From: Armillaria gallica
Taxonomy: Eukaryota; Basidiomycota; Agaricomycetes; Agaricales; Physalacriaceae
Direction: 5' to 3'
NCBI GenBank assembly: GCA_037576215.1
Contig: JBANDB010000021.1
Location: 682,001 to 746,000, forward strand
Length of the DNA stretch: 64,000 nucleotides
The notes beneath the pieces were generated by a model. The model ran no database searches. It saw only the letters and a program-made list of their open reading frames with translations, and had not been told where the DNA came from. The translations under genes were made by a program, and so were the position numbers. Below are positions 46,728-57,926 of the stretch, piece after piece. Position 1 is the stretch's first letter; the number at the start of each line of letters is the position of its first letter.

Positions 46728-49655
46728 ATGGACAGGTTTTATACGTAGCGAATAGAATGCCTTGTGATCGCGGAAAAATGAAACCAACGCATGAATCCCG
46801 GGAGTCACAACCCATGAGGGTGCAGATGAACATCTGACGGTCCGAGCTTTGGATGCATCGGTTCCGTGCGACCGTCCCATCTGATGCACTAAAATTATCA
46901 CTGATGCGAAAGCGAATCAATGTGAGATCATCCATTCTATAGCACGAGAATTAGTCGGAGTCGTATCATAAAGGAGAAATGTGCGAACGACATCTCGCCA
47001 TATGACTAGGGAGTTCCACAATGAGTTTTTGCCCGGAACCGGTGATATCGTTGGTGTCAGTGTTGGTGTTGTTACCGGCACAAGGTCGCAATAAGGAACG
47101 ACCTGAAGACAACGGACCATTTGAGTCTGAGAGCGCCGGGAAGGCCATGCACATTGTATGGACCTGAGGATGATGATTGCATTTTCCATATCCAGAGCGG
47201 GGCATACGAAGAATTTCGAAGAATTCGGTCGCGAAATGACTGGAATGCTGTCAGCGCGTCGATACAAAGATGCCGACCATGTAAACTTTTCTACGTGGAG
47301 TAGTGGACTACACGCTTGGCGAGACAAGGATATGAAGGGGAAGGACAGATACGCAGTTGGTCTCGAAGAGGCATTGAAGTCTTCATACTGGTAAAGAAAT
47401 CGACGAAACGCTGGGCGTTTTGTAGTACTACCCATCAACGGAGACTCGACTGGTTGCGATCCACGCCCACTTGAATGATAGGCGACCACAATATCGAAAT
47501 GCGGCAACGTAAGATGAACACCAGGCGCTTTGAAGGTAAAGATAGAAACCGGATGCACGCGGGGAAGTGTGACGGCGAAGGACATCTATAGCTCAAAGTA
47601 GGCGATGAATGATTGCTCCGTCCGTTCCGTTCGAGAACCCTTCGTTTCCTGTCTTCCAGCTCAGCCGCAAGCCCTTCCGAGGAGGGTGGGGCGGACGGGT
47701 CTTGGGTCGCGAACAGTCGAGTAGATGCTCTCCTCGTCGTAATAATGATAATCGTCGTGATATGCCTGCGACGAGTCATCTGAAAGGTCTAGGTGCGAAT
47801 TATCGTCTTTCGATGACCTCGACCTTGTCGCTGTAGAGCGGCGAGAGAAATGACTGAAGAAGTGATGAGGAAGGGGTGAGATGATGGCCCGGTTGATGCG
47901 GTTGTTGTCATTGGGGGGTAGGGGGAGTCGTTAGGTGATTACTGGATAAATTCGAAGGATGCTGATAAGTGAACTAGGGATTCAATCTGGACCTGCCCGA
48001 GGAATGAGCTGGTGGAAGCCTGACTGACTGTGGTATACTCTGGCGTCTGCCCAGTGCTTCGAGCACGATCAAAGCTGCAAGGAAGAGGACTGGTACAGTC
48101 TACTCGTTGCCCTTATGGTTGATGCGAAACAGAAGAACAGGTGTTTAGCAGTAATACTGCCCACCATCTGTTATTAGGAGACGGTTCAAAATGACAAGAT
48201 GTCTGCGTTTTGCGCAGCTTCGAGAGTTTTCTGCGGCTACGCCTCGTCTCGCATGGACATTTACTAAGAAGAAAGGTCAGTTTTTGAAGGTGGAAGACAC
48301 TGAAAACACCATACAAAAACACACCGTGAATATATGCGTCGGAACCACGTGAAGGTCTCCCTCACGACCAAAGGCTGCCCAGTTTAGCCGTAACGAGTAT
48401 CCAGGGAACAAAAGAGAGGCATTACTGGGCGGTCAGTGTCGTAGAATTGCTGTGGAAGATCCCCGTCAGTAAAAACGAGTCAAGTAAAGTTGTAAGAAGT
48501 AATCCGTACTGCGATAGGCGATATAGAGCGCGATATCGTACACCGAAGGGCATTGTTCCGGGTATATGCAGCAGCAGGAGCTGCGAACGGAGAAGGATCA
48601 GTCAGGAGGCCAACAAAAGGTGTTGTTGCGATAATCACACACTTTGCGTTCATTTCTCGGCACTATTGTCCACATTACTCTTGAGCCTTTGCCCAACAGA
48701 GAGCTTCTGCTGCTGCATGTTGACGCGAATCAGTTACAACTCGAAGGAGGTTCCCGGATTTCGTACGATTTACATGCCAGTATCGATAATTGTTCGGCCA
48801 GAGCATCTGAATAGAGGCTCAGGTTTTTCGTCTTCTTTATCCGCAGAAGCCTAGGTGCAGTTCTAGTCCAGCACTGAGCAGCACCATTACGAAGGCTACA
48901 CACCTTGTATACGAGTACAGAGACGGCCAATCCTTGATAGAGCGACCGCGCGATTTTCATTGGGACTTGGCGAGGCGACGGTGTTCAGCAGTATTAATGG
49001 TGATGGTGGTGGTGTAAGGTCAAGTTGCTTGCTTGTTTGTTCAAAACTTTGACAAACAACGGGCGGCCCGGCGGTCCGCTTTTTCTTCTCCAACCTTTGT
49101 CCAACCTCTGCACTATTACGGGGACTCGCGCTTCTTTCATGAGACTGAAACTGTACTCCGGTCTGTCGCATCGGCATGTTAGCCTGAGTGATGCACATAC
49201 CTTTTGGCAATACCGGCGACCCGGACTTTGTTGCTGTACCTATACTTTCTACGACATACTTGTTCCTTCTGGCGCTTGGTTGCTTCTTTTGTTTCGCGGT
49301 TTTTATGGAGCCAAGAGCTGCTGCTGCACGCTTGTCATCTCCTGGAAATAGTCGACGTCGGCGTTTTCTCGGTGCTTTTAATTCATTTCGTGGTTGCCTT
49401 CTGCAATTTCCATGACCTTGAACATTTAAACTGCTACCGCGCCGTCTCTACATTGAATGGTGTATTGTACTGATGCTTTCTCGGTGCTTGTGTTTCGTTC
49501 CTGCCCTCGTTTTCGGGTACGGGATTTTCATCAGCCCGAATCCTCGCCTACCTCTATTCAATGTCACCCTACTGTGGGTACCAACACCAACACCGACTTT
49601 CAATCGCTACTCTCTCAGAGAGATTCGAATACTTGCTTCCCTCGTATCCCCTCAT
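46728..49655. other. Gene-poor stretch with coding-like patches
   Basis: On the minus strand, 47590-47830 contains protein-like runs in two frames (DDYHYYDEESIYSTVRDPR and SSEGLAAELEDRKRRVLERN), and 46917-47585 is one open frame of 222 codons. They could be parts of one diverged or decayed gene, but no start, family motif or consistent splicing was found. The rest shows nothing. Confidence 0.35.
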
Positions 49656-50231
49656 ATGTCCCAGAAATTGCGACAGAGCCAGGCCACTGGCCGAGCCGGT
49701 ACCGTGACATCGTCTTATCGCGAATCTTCAGATCCATTTTCCAGGGTAATTCACTTCTCGATTCCGAGATATCATGAAATTGAATTCAATGTTGCCAGAC
49801 CCATTCGGTGAGAAGTAGAACCCGTCCCCGGCCCTGGGATTGATCCATGGTATGATAGTTCCTGATAAGAATTCTTTCGTTCTGGCACCGCAGAGGACGA
49901 TCCTGCTCGCCAAAATGATTGGCAGAAGCTAGAAGCGGAGATTGTCTCTCCATGGCTATGGTCCGTACGTGTTTATTCCATTCTCAATAAACGTACTGCC
50001 ACCGTTTCCAGTGCAACCTACTTGACAGGCTGTTTCCTCAACAGCTGCCCCCACCCACCGCTCCGCCGTGAGTACCTTAGCGCAGCTACTCATTACTCCT
50101 TCTGGACGAGCACATCTTAACCTGCAGGTTCATCACTGCAGGTCTCTTGGCTGCAGTCGTTTATCTCTGTGGACGCGTGGTCCGATCAGGGAATAATCAA
50201 TCCTCCTTGTGCTTCTTTCAATTTTGAGCTT
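49656..50231 (+). CDS. Possible small membrane protein (uncertain model)
   Basis: A hypothetical gene pieced together from coding-like exons: MSQKLRQSQATGRAGTVTSS ... DPFSR (49656-49745), then DDPARQNDWQKLEAEIVSPW (about 49894-49965), then a proline-rich stretch near 50035-50068, then a hydrophobic end, FITAGLLAAVVYLCGRVV, near 50130-50185, closing with LCFFQF. Intron signals exist between them, but one donor (GTCCGT) and one acceptor (GCAGAG) are weak, so the exact joins are doubtful. One membrane-spanning helix near the C-terminus is the only clear property. No family recognised. Confidence 0.3.
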
Positions 50232-50664
50232 GTATGCTATCATTGCGTCGGCCATTGGTACTTGACACGACGCTTGTATGTATAAGCATCACGGATTTCT
50301 GTCAAACAGCTATCCATGCACCTGTTGATAGCCATCCGACACCGAAGCTATTTTGACCTGTACTTAGAGCGGCGTTCATCAAGGGACACGCAATGGACTC
50401 TATACGGACTATGTACTATGGGAATTCTCATTCATTTGATACCCCAGACCACTAGCGCCAGTCTCAGGTCCCCAAATCCATCTTCGAATACAGCTGCGTT
50501 AGCTCCCAGACTGCGCTCACTTATCTCTGGTATGCAGATGGCCTCGCTTCTTATCTCGTACTCTAACTTAATTCAGCAGGGCATTGGATGATGCACCGCC
50601 ACACGCTGCTGTAATGATCCGCCGAGGCTCTGATAACGAAAGCTAGCGAGCATGAGTTTTTTCC

Positions 50665-50674
50665 TATATAAATA
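50665..50674 (+). promoter_or_regulatory. TATA box of the amino acid permease
   Basis: TATATAAATA lies about 55 nt upstream of the permease ATG, followed by a pyrimidine-rich leader (CCCCCCTTCTCCCTCCCAG), a usual layout for well-expressed fungal genes. Confidence 0.6.
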
Positions 50675-50726
50675 CACATGTGCATCATTTTACATCTACT
50701 CCTTACCCCCCTTCTCCCTCCCAGCT

Positions 50727-52775
50727 ATGTCCACGAATTCTCGAGAGGCTAAAGCCTCTGAGTTTGGCACCGAGAAAGACGTCGAAGTCGTGGCATACAA
50801 CACGACCGAAGACCATGATATTATCGACTTTGAGGAGAAGAAGGATCTCAAGTATGTTTCCTTCAATTCCCTAGCGCTCTGCTGCTGATATCTGTTCTGC
50901 AGGCGGGGTCTAGGACAGAGACATATCCAGTAAGCTCCTTGACGACTATTACGATATAATCCTTATCTCTTCTAGAATGATTGCGCTTGCTGGTACAATA
51001 GGAACAGGTCTGTTCCTTGGCTCCGGTAAGGCTATCGCTCGAGGAGGTCCAGTGGGTGCATTGCTAGGTACAGAACACCACCTCTTCTCCCTATCACTAA
51101 CCAACACATATCCAGGCTACACTTTCGTCGGTGTGCTCGTTTCATGCGTCGTATTCTGCCAAGCCGAGCTAGCCGCCCTCGTTCCCCTCTCCGGTGCCAT
51201 CGTCCGCCATGCCGAGTACTTTTTCGACCCCGCCCTATCGTTCGCGATGGGCTGGAATTATGTTTACTCGAATTGTGTCAGTCTCCCCGCAGAGATCACA
51301 GCCGGCGCAGTCCTCATACAGTTCTGGTCGTCCATCAGTAATGGGTTGTGGATCACCATACTTGGTATCCTGCTCATCGTTTCGAACTTGCTCTTCGTTC
51401 GTGTGTATGGGGAACTAGAGTTTGGCTTTGCGATTCTAAAAATCATGTTGGTGGTGGGGCTGATCATCATGGTAGGTCATCAGCTGATAGAATGAACTAC
51501 AACGCTAATCCTGTCGTCTTCAGGGTCTTGTCATTGACTTAGGTAACCTTATCGCCACTTTACCCATTCAATATTTTTGATCCCCGTCTCTCTAGGTGGT
51601 GGTCCTGATCATCACCGATATGGCTTCCAATACTGGCGAAATCCCGTATGTCACTACTTGCCCGCTAAAACTCTCACGCTAACCATTTGTCCCAGGGACC
51701 ATTCGTCCAATACCTCAGTATCGAAGGCTCCCTCGGCCGCTTCCTCGGTTTCTGGACCACCTTTTCCAACGCCGCCTACTCCTACTCCGGCATTGAAACC
51801 GTCGCTAACGCTGCCGCAGAAACACAGAACCCACGCAGAAACATCCCTCTGGCCGCAAAGCGCGTCTTCTGGCGTGTCCTTATCTTCTACGTTCTCGGTA
51901 TCCTCATCGTCGGCCTCATCGTTCCCTCAAACGACCCCAACCTCCTCGGAGGGTCAGGCAACGCATCCCAATCCCCATTCGTCATTGCTGCGAAGCGAGC
52001 GGGGATTTCTGTCGTTCCGCATATCATTAATACCATCGTTCTGACATCAGCGTGGTCTGCGGGGAACTCAATCATGCTTAATGGTTCACGGAATTTGTAC
52101 GGTATTGCACGGGAAGGACACGCACCGAAGATCTTCCTCCGTGTCAATAGGTTTGGTGTGCCGTATGTGGCTGTGAGCTTCTTGGCAGCCTTCATGGCTC
52201 TGGCGTACATGACGCTGCAGGATAGTGCCTCTACTGTCTTCCAATGGTTCCAGGTACATGTCATACGATGTCGCTCGTGCTTGAAACTTACCTCTGTTAA
52301 ATAGGACCTTGTTTCTGCTGCTGCTATCGTGCACTGTGAGTGCCTTCATCGAGCTTCTAGCTATCAATTCATCTGACTGCACCGTGTTCCAGGGATCATC
52401 ATATGCCTCGTGTATCTTCGTTTCTACTACGGTATGAAGAAACAAGGCATCTCACGAGATGAGCTCCCGTGGAAATCACCTTTTCAGCCATACGCCGCCT
52501 GGCTCGGCTTTTTCGCCTTCTGCCTCATCCTTCTCACCGGAGGATATGCTGTCTTCATCCACGATAAATGGGAAACGGAAACGTTCTTCTCAGCCTACTT
52601 CAACATCCCTCTCATCTTTGCGCTCTACTTTGGCCACAAATTTATCACCAAGTCGAAGCTGGTGCCGTTGGATGAGATGCCCATTCGTAGATATATCGAG
52701 ATTGCGAACAAAAATCCCGAACCTCCTGCGAAACCTGTAAAGGGCTTGAAGAGGCTGAATTTGTTATGGAGCTGA
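50727..52775 (+). CDS. Amino acid permease (YAT/APC superfamily)
   Basis: Nine exons, 50727-50851, 50903-50929, 50976-51067, 51116-51471, 51524-51542, 51596-51645, 51696-52253, 52305-52335 and 52393-52775, join to 546 residues, the usual length for fungal general amino acid permeases. It imports amino acids with protons at the plasma membrane. A soluble acidic N-terminus (about 45 residues) precedes RGLGQRHIQMIALAGTIGTG and GLFLGSGKAIARGGPVGALL, the classic first membrane segment. YSGIETVANAAAETQNPRRN and IPLAAKRVFWR form the family signature loop. About twelve hydrophobic segments are seen, ending in a cytosolic tail (PIRRYIEIANKNPEPPAKPV). The start is the first Met after the pyrimidine-rich leader; an upstream in-frame Met at 50652 precedes the TATA box and is not used. 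Substrate range cannot be told from sequence. Confidence 0.93.
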
Positions 52776-53467
52776 TTGGGTTTACTTTTGAGTTTGTGTA
52801 GTACGGTCTCCACGACGTTTATGATAATTCTATTCACGGCATGTATAATGGTCGGTTTCGAGCTTTGTGCCGGCGCTGTAATTTCTCTGTAAGCGATTGA
52901 ACATTCGTATATAATTATAATGTTGGCTTGAGAACTAAACGGTCTCTTGGGATCTTTTTTGGGAGCATAATCGAGCATACTTTGGCTATACACGAGGTGC
53001 GGCAAATCCCGGGCCAAATTCATTCTCCAAGGTCGAATAAAGGAATCGTCGAGATCCGGTGGAGAAGGTGTGTACTTGCGAGCGTCTCGCGGAGTTTGAG
53101 ATCGAAACGCCGGCACCAGCAAGCCGCGATGGCCCGTGCCGTCAACATTGACGGCGCACATCAATTGAATGGCATTTGGACTGAGTTTGAATTGTAGTGC
53201 TGTGCCGTAGATGCCGTTTTAGCTTGCCACCGATCGTAACTTACTAAGCACATCCATTCGCGTCAAAGAACCAAGTCGACATTCGCCATTCTCTCGTGTC
53301 TTAAAGAGTTATTATCGCAGCCGGACGCGTATTTTCCTTTACGATCCTGTAAATCGACTTCGACGAAACAATTTGGCAAGTAACAACCCCTGAAAAACCT
53401 GATTTGCAGTAAGATTCGTTTGTACATTGCGGAATGGAGCACAGACTGACACGATTCATTTCAGAAA
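52776..53467. other. Intergenic
   Basis: Holds the permease 3' flank and the promoter and leader of the long F-box gene E. A pyrimidine tract and TTTCAG lie just before the F-box start. No coding exon seen. Confidence 0.5.
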
Positions 53468-55105
53468 ATGCCAGATTCTTGCGGTTTTTGCGGTATAGAA
53501 TCTGTGCCAGACCAACACGCTCTGCGTTCGGCTCGCGTAGCTGAGCTCTTGCGGCAGAACGGCCCACCATTGGATGCAGAGAAGCCTGCGCTATTCGCTG
53601 CTATCACAGACGGACCAGCAAGGCTTGCAGATCTTGAAAAAATGATTGCCGAAGCTCAACAGGTGTTGGGAGGTCTCTTACGTGAAAGGGAGCTAGTTAA
53701 ACTTCAGCTCGCGGATGCAAAGACTCTGCTCCACCCTATTCGCTCACTCTCAGATGAAGTATTCCATGAGATATTTTCGTGGTGTGTATACGACTGGGGA
53801 GATCTCAGGGCATCGACCGCGTATCTATCTGCAGAGTCCCTAGATCCCCAGAGACCTCCTTGGACGTTGACCCGCGTCAGCCACAGATGGCGCGATGTCG
53901 CTCTATCTTCTCCACGGTTATGGTCTACAGTCATATTCGATTCATGCCGATACTCGGAGCTCAAAGTTACCAATAGAACATGCTTGTTCAGGCTCAGCAC
54001 CCAGCTCGCGCGCGCCAGAGAGTGTGACCTCACCGTCTTCATTCGAAGTCACTCTTCCTCTGACTTACACAACCATCCTGCGTTCGCTCTTCTCGAAGCT
54101 AGCGCATACCGATGGAAATCCCTCTATGCTAACATGCCACCTCGTTCCTTGGCAGCGTTTTCGGGTAACGCATTTCCTCGTTTGTGCGACCTAGTCGTGA
54201 AAGTCAAGGCCGGCTCACCTCCCGCACAACGATCCATGATTGTCGATACATTCGAGTCTGCTCTCTCCCTCCAAACGTTCCGTGCATGTGCGGATGCGGA
54301 TCCATGTCGCATTTTGCGTCTCCCTTGGTCCAGTTTGACTTCGTACACCTGCGCCGACGCTTCCAGCCAACATAATTGGGCCGTCATGGAGAGGCTCACG
54401 TCTGTCCGTGACCTATGTTTATATTTCCGCAATTCTACTGCCTCTCCAGACGCTCCCATCCCAATGCCGTCCGTACACAGTGCTGTCATGAAAGAGATGG
54501 CGAAGTCCTGTAGCGGAACCATATCTCGCGTATTCGACTCACTCGTTCTCTCATCACTCACTTGCTTGAACATTAGCTTTCCCGAAGATCGTGTTGTTCA
54601 CTTCCCCAAAACGGCTGCACCTCTCACCCATCTTACACAACTTGGCATCGGCTGTGATTTCCTTCACGATGAACAAAATGTAACTAATTTCATCGAGTTT
54701 CTTCGTACCACTACTCAAATTGACGACCTCCGTCTTTGTGCACCTACCCTTCCCGATAGTCTCCTCCTCGGAATGACTATCGTGGCTAATAAGGCCCCGG
54801 TCCTACCCGGCTTGCGGATACTGGGGTTTTCCCCAGGTCTTCCTAGCATTAACGCCGTGCCATTCTTTCGTATGCTGGAGTCCAGATACAAAAGCGATGC
54901 GTGGACTGGCGAAGTCAAGAAGGAGCCGTGCGACGCGGATATCAAAATTGAAGAAGATTTCGCAGCGGATCACCTGCCTCCGCGTGTTCTGTTGCAGGAG
55001 CTTCGTTTCAAACGCGCCTTTAAGCCCCCTTTCGACAAGGCGGAAGATATCATGCGCTGGGACGAGATATGTGATGAGCTGAAGGTGGTGTACGAGTTGG
55101 TTTAG
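53468..55105 (+). CDS. Long F-box protein E
   Basis: An intronless frame of 545 residues. The N-terminus has a short Cys pair (CGFCG), a conserved stretch (LRQNGPPLDAEKPAL), a coiled coil (about residues 55-80, LEKMIAEAQQVLGGLLRERE) and the F-box (LLHPIRSLSDEVFHEIFSWC, then RVSHRWRDVALSSPRLWSTV), typical of Agaricomycete F-box proteins. The remainder is a diverged leucine-rich region (LSSLTCLNISF, LTHLTQLGIGCDF, IDDLRLCAPTL) ending in WDEICDELKVVYELV. It would act as the substrate arm of a Skp1-cullin-1 ubiquitin ligase; the target is unknown. It is the paralogue of the gene at 57927-59552 and the likely source family of the relic at 18195. No disabling change is seen. Confidence 0.88.
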   Translation: MPDSCGFCGIESVPDQHALRSARVAELLRQNGPPLDAEKPALFAAITDGPARLADLEKMIAEAQQVLGGLLRERELVKLQLADAKTLLHPIRSLSDEVFHEIFSWCVYDWGDLRASTAYLSAESLDPQRPPWTLTRVSHRWRDVALSSPRLWSTVIFDSCRYSELKVTNRTCLFRLSTQLARARECDLTVFIRSHSSSDLHNHPAFALLEASAYRWKSLYANMPPRSLAAFSGNAFPRLCDLVVKVKAGSPPAQRSMIVDTFESALSLQTFRACADADPCRILRLPWSSLTSYTCADASSQHNWAVMERLTSVRDLCLYFRNSTASPDAPIPMPSVHSAVMKEMAKSCSGTISRVFDSLVLSSLTCLNISFPEDRVVHFPKTAAPLTHLTQLGIGCDFLHDEQNVTNFIEFLRTTTQIDDLRLCAPTLPDSLLLGMTIVANKAPVLPGLRILGFSPGLPSINAVPFFRMLESRYKSDAWTGEVKKEPCDADIKIEEDFAADHLPPRVLLQELRFKRAFKPPFDKAEDIMRWDEICDELKVVYELV

Positions 55106-56517
55106 ATAATCCTGCTACTTTCACATTTGAACGTGTCCAAGGACCTCAGGAAATTTTTGTCGGGCGAGACTCCCCACAAAGTACAAGGATCTTATTTTTC
55201 TTGGTGTTATTTATGGTTTTTTTCTGCTGTTGCATTATGAACGAGCAATAAATAGAGAGATATGCTGGGGCGATAGATTGGTCATGAAGATTTGTAGAAG
55301 TAAGAGGCAAAGGCCCAAGGATCACGTAAAGATCGATCGCCATCAGCGTTCCTGCATAGTGGCGCCCACGTCGGGAATTTCGATTCTCTCTTCTGTTGTA
55401 CCCTCAATACTGTTTCGTGCCCTGTCCTACGGCACCCTTACTTCCCTTACTCACAATTTAAGAAGGATCTAGGAAAACATGGTGTTCCGCTCCTTGCTTT
55501 CCGTTTTGGTTCTAAGTTCCTTTACATTGACTGGTTCATAGCGGAGACACAGGCGCAACTTCGCGGTGCCGACCCACCCCTGCTTGCTTCCGTGAATTCT
55601 GGTCGGGCTCTGCACCCGTGATATCGAACAACGCAGATTAGTTCACGAAAGAATAAGGGGTTAAATGGCCAGATTTCCACCTGACTGTGGGTAAAGAGGA
55701 TCAGTGGCCAACGATCTGGGGTGGAAGCTCGTCATTCAGCGATATTCCGAAAGCCGTGAAACACGTCGATTACGATACTTGACTACGTAGGAAGATGGTT
55801 TCGTTGTTTTTTTTGGTTGTTCAACAGAAGATGTCGGCCCTGGAAGCTCCCCCTCCGCTCTTATCGATCCGGTTATCTTCCTGATAAGTACACTAAAGCA
55901 ATCAGTCACTGATTGCTTTAGATACAATGCGACGTGGAGCTGTGTCTAGTCCAATATCCCCGGTAAATTTTGTTCGATCATTGGCTTCCACTTGACCTAA
56001 CCCCGACATTGCAGGGCGAGATGGTGAATTAGAGTTTCCCAACTTACTTTGTCTCCCGAATTCGGATTTATTTCCCTCCAGGCCCTGATTCTGGAGGCTG
56101 TGAAGGCTCCGTGCGGTCGCCAGATCCATCATTAATTGATCTTAGGTCGAAGCACATCTTGGACAAAAACAGACGCCACATATGATTTTCCAGGATTACT
56201 TCGCTCCTAAATTTGGTATCCCTCGCTTCACAGCCTTGTTCCTTATTCCAATCTTCTTGTATTTCCTTCTTTCTTCGACTTCGCGATCACTTTCTAGGCA
56301 AATTCACGGCCGGCCCGTACCCAGACACGGTAGTAATTGCTCTTTGTGACCGGGTTCAATAAATTAGCACGTTACGCGCTTCAACAAAGTTCAAACGTTA
56401 TGGTTTCTCAGCGGCCGAATTGGGATATCCACTGGGAATTTAAGCCTCGTCGCTGAGCGCGCAAAGTCATTTTTCCACTCCCTTGTGTACTCCCAACTAC
56501 CCTACTCTGCTGATATC
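55106..56517. other. Intergenic, promoter of the C2H2 gene
   Basis: It contains a perfect small palindrome at 55893-55921. The leader of the zinc finger gene begins near 56450. No further gene seen. Confidence 0.5.
55893..55921. repeat. Perfect 14-bp inverted repeat
   Basis: CTAAAGCAATCAGT and its reverse complement flank a single C. It could be a stem-loop or the footprint of an inserted element; it lies far from both neighbouring genes. Confidence 0.7.
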
Positions 56518-57594
56518 ATGGTTGTGAGTCACCTTCACTGGCGTGTAGCGTCTGACGTCTCATCATTATTCACTTTGCAGGCTGTCGCTACTGCTTCACG
56601 CCCATACCCATGCCTTCATCCGAAGTGCAAAAAGTCGTTCACGAAGGGAAGTGACTTGAAGCGCCACGAAAAGCTACACTTGCCGAAGGAGGAGCTTGAC
56701 GCTGTGTACATAAATTTCTCTCTCCTTCCTTTTCTCGACATCGCTAATTTCCCCGGACAGTAAGTTTCGCTGCAAATTCCCCGGCTGCAACAACACGTCC
56801 CTACAGCTCTCGAATCTGAAGACCCACATGAACAAGATGCAGTGAGTTCCTCTGAAATATCTCCTTTTTTCATCAATTCACCACCATCCCTCAGCTACAA
56901 CGTGAAAAACAAGAAGTGTTCTGAATGTGGCTTCAAAACGGCGGACTCGTCGGAACTTACTCGACACAGGTCTGGCGCGCACAAGTACACTCCTAAGAAA
57001 CGGCTCACCCGGCAGAAGAATATCAGTGGCGACGGCACGATAGACGAGGACTACTGCGACGAGGGCGGGGACGGGGACGAGGACAAGAGGGAAGACATTG
57101 ACATGGCCTTGCCGGAATCTCCTCCCACCCCTCAGTCCATGACTTCGAGCAGTGGCACCAGCTTAGGTATGGAGCTTGACACTCCACCACACGACAACTA
57201 CCGCGTCAACGTCAACATCGACATCGACATGGCCGTTATTCCTGTCCCCCCGCCTTCCCCCGCCTTCACGGGTAGTTGTCACTCGATGTGCTATACTCCG
57301 CCACCCGCTGCCACTAGCCCACCCGCCCTTCTCTATGTCGCGTCTCCGCCACGAAACACTGACTCGGATATGATGCCACTGCATTCGTCTGCTTCTTCGA
57401 GCCACCATGGATCGATGTCCTATGCTCCTCCGCCCTCAAAAACGCGTCCGACTGACCGTGCATATCTGCCATCCCCTCCACGCAGCCCCAGTCCGCGCAC
57501 TTCAGCGACTTCATTGCTCGGTCTGCCGGCAGAGCTTTTTATCACAGGACCAAGGGACTGTCAACTCCCTCGAATCATGTCCTACGCTGATTAA
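56518..57594 (+). CDS. C2H2 zinc finger protein
   Basis: Four exons, 56518-56523, 56581-56705, 56761-56841 and 56895-57594, join to 303 residues. The first exon is only ATG GTT. Three fingers follow: CLHPKCKKSFTKGSDLKRH (C-x4-C, then H-x3-H), CKFPGCNNTSLQLSNLKTH with its second His just after an intron, and CSECGFKTADSSELTRH with H-x4-H. After KKRLTRQ the rest is an acidic stretch (DEDYCDEGGDGDEDKRED) and a Pro/Ser-rich tail with PPPS/SPP motifs, like an activation domain. It is probably a nuclear DNA-binding regulator, but targets are unknown. A decayed relative lies in block 2 (39175-39640). It sits between the convergent F-box genes E and F. Confidence 0.8.
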
Positions 57595-57926
57595 GGTCTT
57601 AACATTGAAAGTATAAGCCAATGAAGACGTCGGGGTTACTGCCGGCGACGGACTGTGATTTCATTTTTTGTCTCTCCCAAACTTACACTCGTTTTTGCTA
57701 TCGTCTCGCATGTTTTCTACTCACTATCATGTTTTCTTCCCCGTTCTACAAACTGCTCTCGAGTTTGATATCATTGCTTTCAGTCATGTTGTCCTTTTAT
57801 GTATCTATCCGTGATCTATCTGGAATAAGACACGTATTATAAACCACGTCGATGCCTCGACGTTTCTTCCCAAAGGTACTAAGGTAATAAGACCTAACAT
57901 CTATTCAGCGATCAGCAAATCCCAAT
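57595..57926. other. 3' flanks of convergent genes
   Basis: A T-rich stretch between the 3' ends of the C2H2 gene (plus) and F-box gene F (minus). The AATAAG-like and TATAAA-like signals near 57825-57845 and 57885 may serve 3' end formation. No gene. Confidence 0.4.

Noticed and set aside
46917..47585. 222-codon minus-strand open frame
   Set aside because: Protein-like in places but without family motif, and adjacent coding-like runs are in other frames; kept only as a coding-like patch.
53704..54573. Minus-strand open frames within F-box gene E
   Set aside because: Antisense shadows of a long intronless coding exon.
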